Source: Paenibacillus sp. PAMC 26794
GTDB taxonomy: Bacteria; Bacillota; Bacilli; Paenibacillales; Paenibacillaceae
DNA length: 64,000 nucleotides
Assembly (NCBI RefSeq): GCF_000316035.1
Contig: NZ_ANHX01000029.1
Span: forward strand, 124,001 to 188,000
Direction of reading: 5' to 3'
Numbering within the stretch: the stretch's first letter is position 1; each line of letters starts with the position of its first letter. A program made the translations under genes and the position numbers. Under the pieces are notes generated by a model. That model saw only the letters and a program-made list of their open reading frames with translations. It searched no databases and had not been told where the DNA came from. Of this stretch, positions 61,270 through 64,000 are shown piece by piece.

Positions 61270-62652
61270 TTATTGTTTGCCGAGTTTATCAATGGCGGCT
61301 TGTGCCTGTGCTTTGTATTTCTCGGCTGTTGCTGTCACGGAAGCATTGTTTTTGATGATATCGTTCACATAATCCCCGAATGGGTATCCCGTGTAGGCAT
61401 CATCCAGCAAAATACGGCCCGTTCCGGCGATGTGCTCGCGAATGATCGCAATATCCTTCTCGTCGGTATAACGACTCTCCAGATAATCTTGACCTGGATA
61501 CTCTTCAATCTGCGGGATGTCGAAGGTCTCTTCATAGATTTGGTAGACGATCTTTGGATCTTCCACACCTTTAGGAATGAACTTCGCTGATGCTGCGTTG
61601 TTTGCATACGTTACCTCTTTGCTACCCTGTGGCCCGTTCGGAATCGGCACAACACCAACCGCAAAGGTGAGATCGCCCAACTGCCATTCAGCAGCGGTGA
61701 ACAGAGCTACATCTCCATCTTTGAAAGTATTGCTTTCCTCCCAATTGGTTTTGTCGCCGGTTTTGACCTTCACAACATTTTCCACGTTATACAGGCGTTT
61801 AACAAATTCGGCAGCTTCAATCGTTTTCGGATCAGACAATCCTTCTTTGCTATTGGTATCATCCACGATTGTTCCACCATTGGCTGCGGTAAAATGACGA
61901 ACGACATCAAGCGCCCAGCCAGAAAATCCGTATACGTCAGTTTTGCCGTCGTTATTGGTATCTTTGGTTGCCTGTTTGGCAAGTTCCATGAATTTATCCC
62001 AATCCCATTTACCTTGGTTATACAGTTCTTGAGGATCAGGCAAAGATAATTTTTTGAACAAGTCACGGTTATAGTGAAGTCCCAGACCAATGCTGGTTGG
62101 AGATTCGAAGGCGTATTCGTTGCCTGCAATGGCAGGAAATTTTGCAATCAGGTTAGCCTCTTGGTTGATGTTATTCTCAGGTGTAGTGAATTCGGAGATG
62201 GGCAATAGTTGCCCTTTGAGGATGGCGGGTAATGCGGATTTGTACTCCATCTGAACGATGTCGGCGAACGGTTCGCCAGCCAGTGCAGACGTTGTGAATT
62301 TGTTCATGTATTCTTCAAAAGGTACGTTAACAAACTCCAGTTTCACGTTGTATTTCTTCTCAACCTCTGCAATTTTATCAAGTCTGGCCTTATCGGAGGC
62401 CGTCTCTCCCGCCGGTTTCAAGTCCCACCAGGCCGCGACCTTGATGACACGTCCACCCAGATCAGGAACATTAACCACAGCTTCTTCCGCTCCGCCCTCT
62501 TTCTCTGTCTCAGCGACTTCGGTGCTGTTACCTGAGTTCGTCGTTCCCTCTGCTTCGGTCCCCGTCTGCGCTGCCCCCCCACCACTGCAAGCGGATACAA
62601 AAAGCATCACGGCCAGTAACACCAGAGGTAGAACATTCCATCTTCTCATCAT
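61270..62652 (-). CDS. Carbohydrate-binding lipoprotein of ABC importer
   Basis: 460 residues, family-1 solute-binding protein. Signal peptide with lipobox VSAC (Cys22), then a Gly/Thr/Glu-rich acidic linker to about residue 60. The mature part starts VNVPDLGGRVIKVAAWWDLK and has ESPTSIGLGLHYNRDLFKK and YGFSGWALDVVRHF, as in binding proteins for oligosaccharides. ATG at 62652 or 62649, after GGGAGG. First gene of the long block; the promoter at 62783-62811 lies just upstream and the divergent LacI-family gene probably regulates it. Confidence 0.87.
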   Translation of the reverse strand: MMRRWNVLPLVLLAVMLFVSACSGGGAAQTGTEAEGTTNSGNSTEVAETEKEGGAEEAVVNVPDLGGRVIKVAAWWDLKPAGETASDKARLDKIAEVEKKYNVKLEFVNVPFEEYMNKFTTSALAGEPFADIVQMEYKSALPAILKGQLLPISEFTTPENNINQEANLIAKFPAIAGNEYAFESPTSIGLGLHYNRDLFKKLSLPDPQELYNQGKWDWDKFMELAKQATKDTNNDGKTDVYGFSGWALDVVRHFTAANGGTIVDDTNSKEGLSDPKTIEAAEFVKRLYNVENVVKVKTGDKTNWEESNTFKDGDVALFTAAEWQLGDLTFAVGVVPIPNGPQGSKEVTYANNAASAKFIPKGVEDPKIVYQIYEETFDIPQIEEYPGQDYLESRYTDEKDIAIIREHIAGTGRILLDDAYTGYPFGDYVNDIIKNNASVTATAEKYKAQAQAAIDKLGKQ

Positions 62653-62782
62653 GATTTTAACAACCTCCCCGAATGTGCATACCAATCATGGTTCACCCTA
62701 AATCGTTAACCCCACTCATCAACCAATCGAAAATAAACAACCACCACCATTTGTTATTTTCTCGTTTGTTTTTGACAAACAA

Positions 62783-62811
62783 AATTTAACACAGCAAAAT
62801 GTAAGCGTCAA
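62783..62811 (-). promoter_or_regulatory. Promoter of the importer block
   Basis: TTGACG (62811-62806), 17-bp spacer, TAAATT (62788-62783) on the minus strand. Five and four of six matches to consensus with ideal spacing. The leader would be about 125 nt. Confidence 0.65.
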
Positions 62812-62813
62812 CA
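62800..62813. promoter_or_regulatory. Candidate CcpA operator (cre) over the -35 box
   Basis: TGTAAGCGTCAACA matches TGWAANCGNTNWCA at 13 of 14 positions and covers the whole -35 hexamer of the importer promoter. CcpA bound here would block RNA polymerase. Confidence 0.55.
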
Positions 62814-62937
62814 TTTTTGTTGTTAACATTTTCTAATTATTCTGATAAAATGCTGATATAACTGTAATATGACTGTATTAAAGCTTATTCACGAGTGCGT
62901 TCACTAAGTACATGCTTATTGAAAGTTGCACTAAATT

Positions 62938-62976
62938 TTATTATTTTGTTATTTTTATAAAATAACAAAATAATAA
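62938..62976. repeat. A/T-rich palindrome with 18-bp perfect arms
   Basis: Arms 62938-62955 and 62959-62976 are perfect reverse complements around a 3-nt centre. Only one G-C pair is in each arm. It is midway between the divergent genes. It may be an operator, a transcription end for leaky reading, or a DNA-structure element. Confidence 0.6.
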
Positions 62977-62983
62977 TTTATCA

Positions 62984-62996
62984 GACAAAATTTGTC
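62984..62996. promoter_or_regulatory. Perfect 13-bp palindrome, candidate operator
   Basis: GACAAA-A-TTTGTC, flanked further out by TCA and TGA. Size and symmetry suit a dimeric regulator; LacI-family operators are normally longer with a central CG, so the match to the neighbouring regulator is not typical. Confidence 0.35.
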
Positions 62997-63106
62997 ATTC
63001 TATCTGAAAATATGCTTACCGTAACGTTAAACGTTCATCAAAAAATGCTGTGCATCACTAACATTTTGAATTCTCTGTCCGTTATTAGATTAAGAGAAAT
63101 ACATCA

Positions 63107-63115
63107 TGCTATACT
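63107..63115 (+). promoter_or_regulatory. Extended -10 of the LacI-type regulator gene
   Basis: TGCTATACT gives TGn plus TATACT, about 60 bp before the start codon. The -35 region is weak, as is common with extended -10 promoters. Confidence 0.45.
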
Positions 63116-63178
63116 AGAATCGTTGGATATCGCTCCAAATAAGGAATACGGCAGAACTACGAGTGTAAGGATGGTATG

Positions 63179-64000
63179 ATGAAGACAAAGGTAACAATTC
63201 AGGAGATTGCACATTTTACGGGTTTGTCTAAATTCGCGGTGTCACGAGCTTTGTCTGGAAAATCGGGCGTTAGCGATCAAACGAGGGATGTCATTCTCAA
63301 GGCCGCTGGCAAACTTGGATATTTCAAAGATAACAGCATGTTGTCTGGTGAACTGTATAACAGCCATGAACTTCAGGAACCGAAGAACACACGTTCAAGC
63401 GGAACGATCTTGATTTTGTTCCCCAATGTTCGGTACCAAAATCAAGACTCCGTATACTGGGGACCCGTCTTTAACGGGATTTCTTCCAAGCTAAACCAAA
63501 AAGGGATTAATATTCTGACCTTAACGGAACCCTCAGCAGACCAGCTATTTACCCTGCTCAACCCGGATGCCATTCGTGGAATCATTACCGTTGGCTCTAT
63601 CTCGACCCCGATTCTGCTTGAAATCAAGCGTCTCAGTATTCCGGTTGTGATGGTGGATCATCTGGACCCTGTTTTTCACAGTGACAGCATATTCACCGAT
63701 AACTTTGCATCCATGCGAGAGATCATGCTCTATTTGCTCCGCAAGGGCTTCAAAACATTCCAGTTCGTTGGCAATATCGGGGATGCTCATAGCTTCTATG
63801 AACGTTGGATTGCATACACTTCTGTGCTTATGGGTCATGGGATGGAAATACATCAGATTCCCGAGTTGAGTAATCAGGCATTGGATGAGTTCCGCCAGAC
63901 GTTCACTTCGGTGATCAGTGAGGATAACCTGCCTGAAGTGTTTGTATGTGCGAATGATTTCTATGGGCTATACACCATAGAAGCCCTTGAGAGTATGGGT
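63179..64000 (+). CDS. LacI-family transcriptional regulator (C-terminus cut off)
   Basis: 274 codons visible, open to the window edge. The N-terminal helix-turn-helix reads TIQEIAHFTGLSKFAVSRALSG, followed by the hinge-like VILKAAGKLGYFKDN and a periplasmic-binding-type ligand domain (ILILFPNVRYQNQD ... GIITVGSISTPILLEI ... VVMVDHLDPVFHSDSIFTDN). AAGGA lies 7 nt before this ATG; another ATG directly before it is possible. Divergent from the long importer block, so it is the probable local repressor or activator, with the transported sugar or a derivative as ligand. Confidence 0.88.
   Translation, partial: MKTKVTIQEIAHFTGLSKFAVSRALSGKSGVSDQTRDVILKAAGKLGYFKDNSMLSGELYNSHELQEPKNTRSSGTILILFPNVRYQNQDSVYWGPVFNGISSKLNQKGINILTLTEPSADQLFTLLNPDAIRGIITVGSISTPILLEIKRLSIPVVMVDHLDPVFHSDSIFTDNFASMREIMLYLLRKGFKTFQFVGNIGDAHSFYERWIAYTSVLMGHGMEIHQIPELSNQALDEFRQTFTSVISEDNLPEVFVCANDFYGLYTIEALESMG

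Larger units (their letters stand above)
62653..63178. other. Divergent control region of the importer block and LacI-type regulator
   Basis: About 525 bp, very A/T-rich, without a gene. It contains the importer promoter, an overlapping cre-like site, an 18-bp-arm palindrome (62938-62976), a 13-bp palindrome (62984-62996), a repeated AACGTT motif near 63023-63034 and an extended -10 for the regulator. Confidence 0.6.

Noticed and set aside
1-64000. CRISPR arrays, rRNA, tRNA, prophage or complete insertion sequences
   Set aside because: No regularly spaced repeats, no RNA gene signatures, no transposase, integrase or phage structural genes were seen.

Overview
The window looks like the chromosome of a Paenibacillus-type Firmicute. 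This rests on recognisable gene families and arrangements: an infC-rpmI-rplT operon behind a terminator-type leader, odhAB, a LplABC-like sugar importer with a divergent membrane-bound AraC (YesN-type) regulator, many carbohydrate ABC transporters, strong AGGAGG ribosome sites, frequent GTG/TTG starts and medium G+C. No rRNA, tRNA, CRISPR array, prophage or complete insertion sequence is visible.

Layout. 1-3.7 kb: nucleoside (BMP-type) ABC importer nupN-nupO-nupP, cut by the left edge. 4.3-5.8 kb: translation operon infC-rpmI-rplT with tandem promoters and a leader terminator. 5.8-9.5 kb: envelope genes (GT2 glycosyltransferase, PAP2 phosphatase, UgtP-like lipid glycosyltransferase). 9.6-15.8 kb: LplABC-like importer with its divergent regulator. 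16-21 kb: housekeeping enzymes (trmB, ytqA-ytqB, manA, lipase-like hydrolase). 21.2-25.4 kb: odhA-odhB of the TCA cycle. 26-35.3 kb: small accessory genes (acetyltransferases, Nudix, DUF3891, coaA, murI, kinase-like protein, DJ-1/PfpI) with several shortened genes between them. 35.3-41.8 kb: a tightly overlapping biosynthetic operon (ketosynthase III, ATP-grasp ligase, epimerase/dehydrogenase, metallo-beta-lactamase-fold hydrolase, adenylate-forming ligase), followed by an SDR. 42-49.6 kb: accessory genes including a BlaI/BlaR1-like pair. 49.7-62.7 kb: a nine-gene same-strand block with two substrate-binding proteins, two permease pairs, a DUF5696-type protein, a YIP1 protein and a beta-propeller protein, facing a LacI-family regulator cut by the right edge.

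How it fits together. Several carbohydrate-linked promoters carry sequences close to the CcpA operator (cre), one of them overlapping the -35 box of the nine-gene block and one in the odhA leader, which suggests joint carbon catabolite control. The 36-42 kb operon has the parts for making a small acyl-derived product (condense, reduce, activate, ligate, hydrolyse), and I cannot match it to a pathway I know. The 50-62 kb block looks like a glycan sensing and uptake machine with unusual accessory proteins.

A recurring oddity is genes that keep both ends but have lost the middle (at 26.8, 31.9-32.2 and 46.3-46.6 kb, perhaps also 32.9 kb). All family names come from reading the sequences; no database search was possible.
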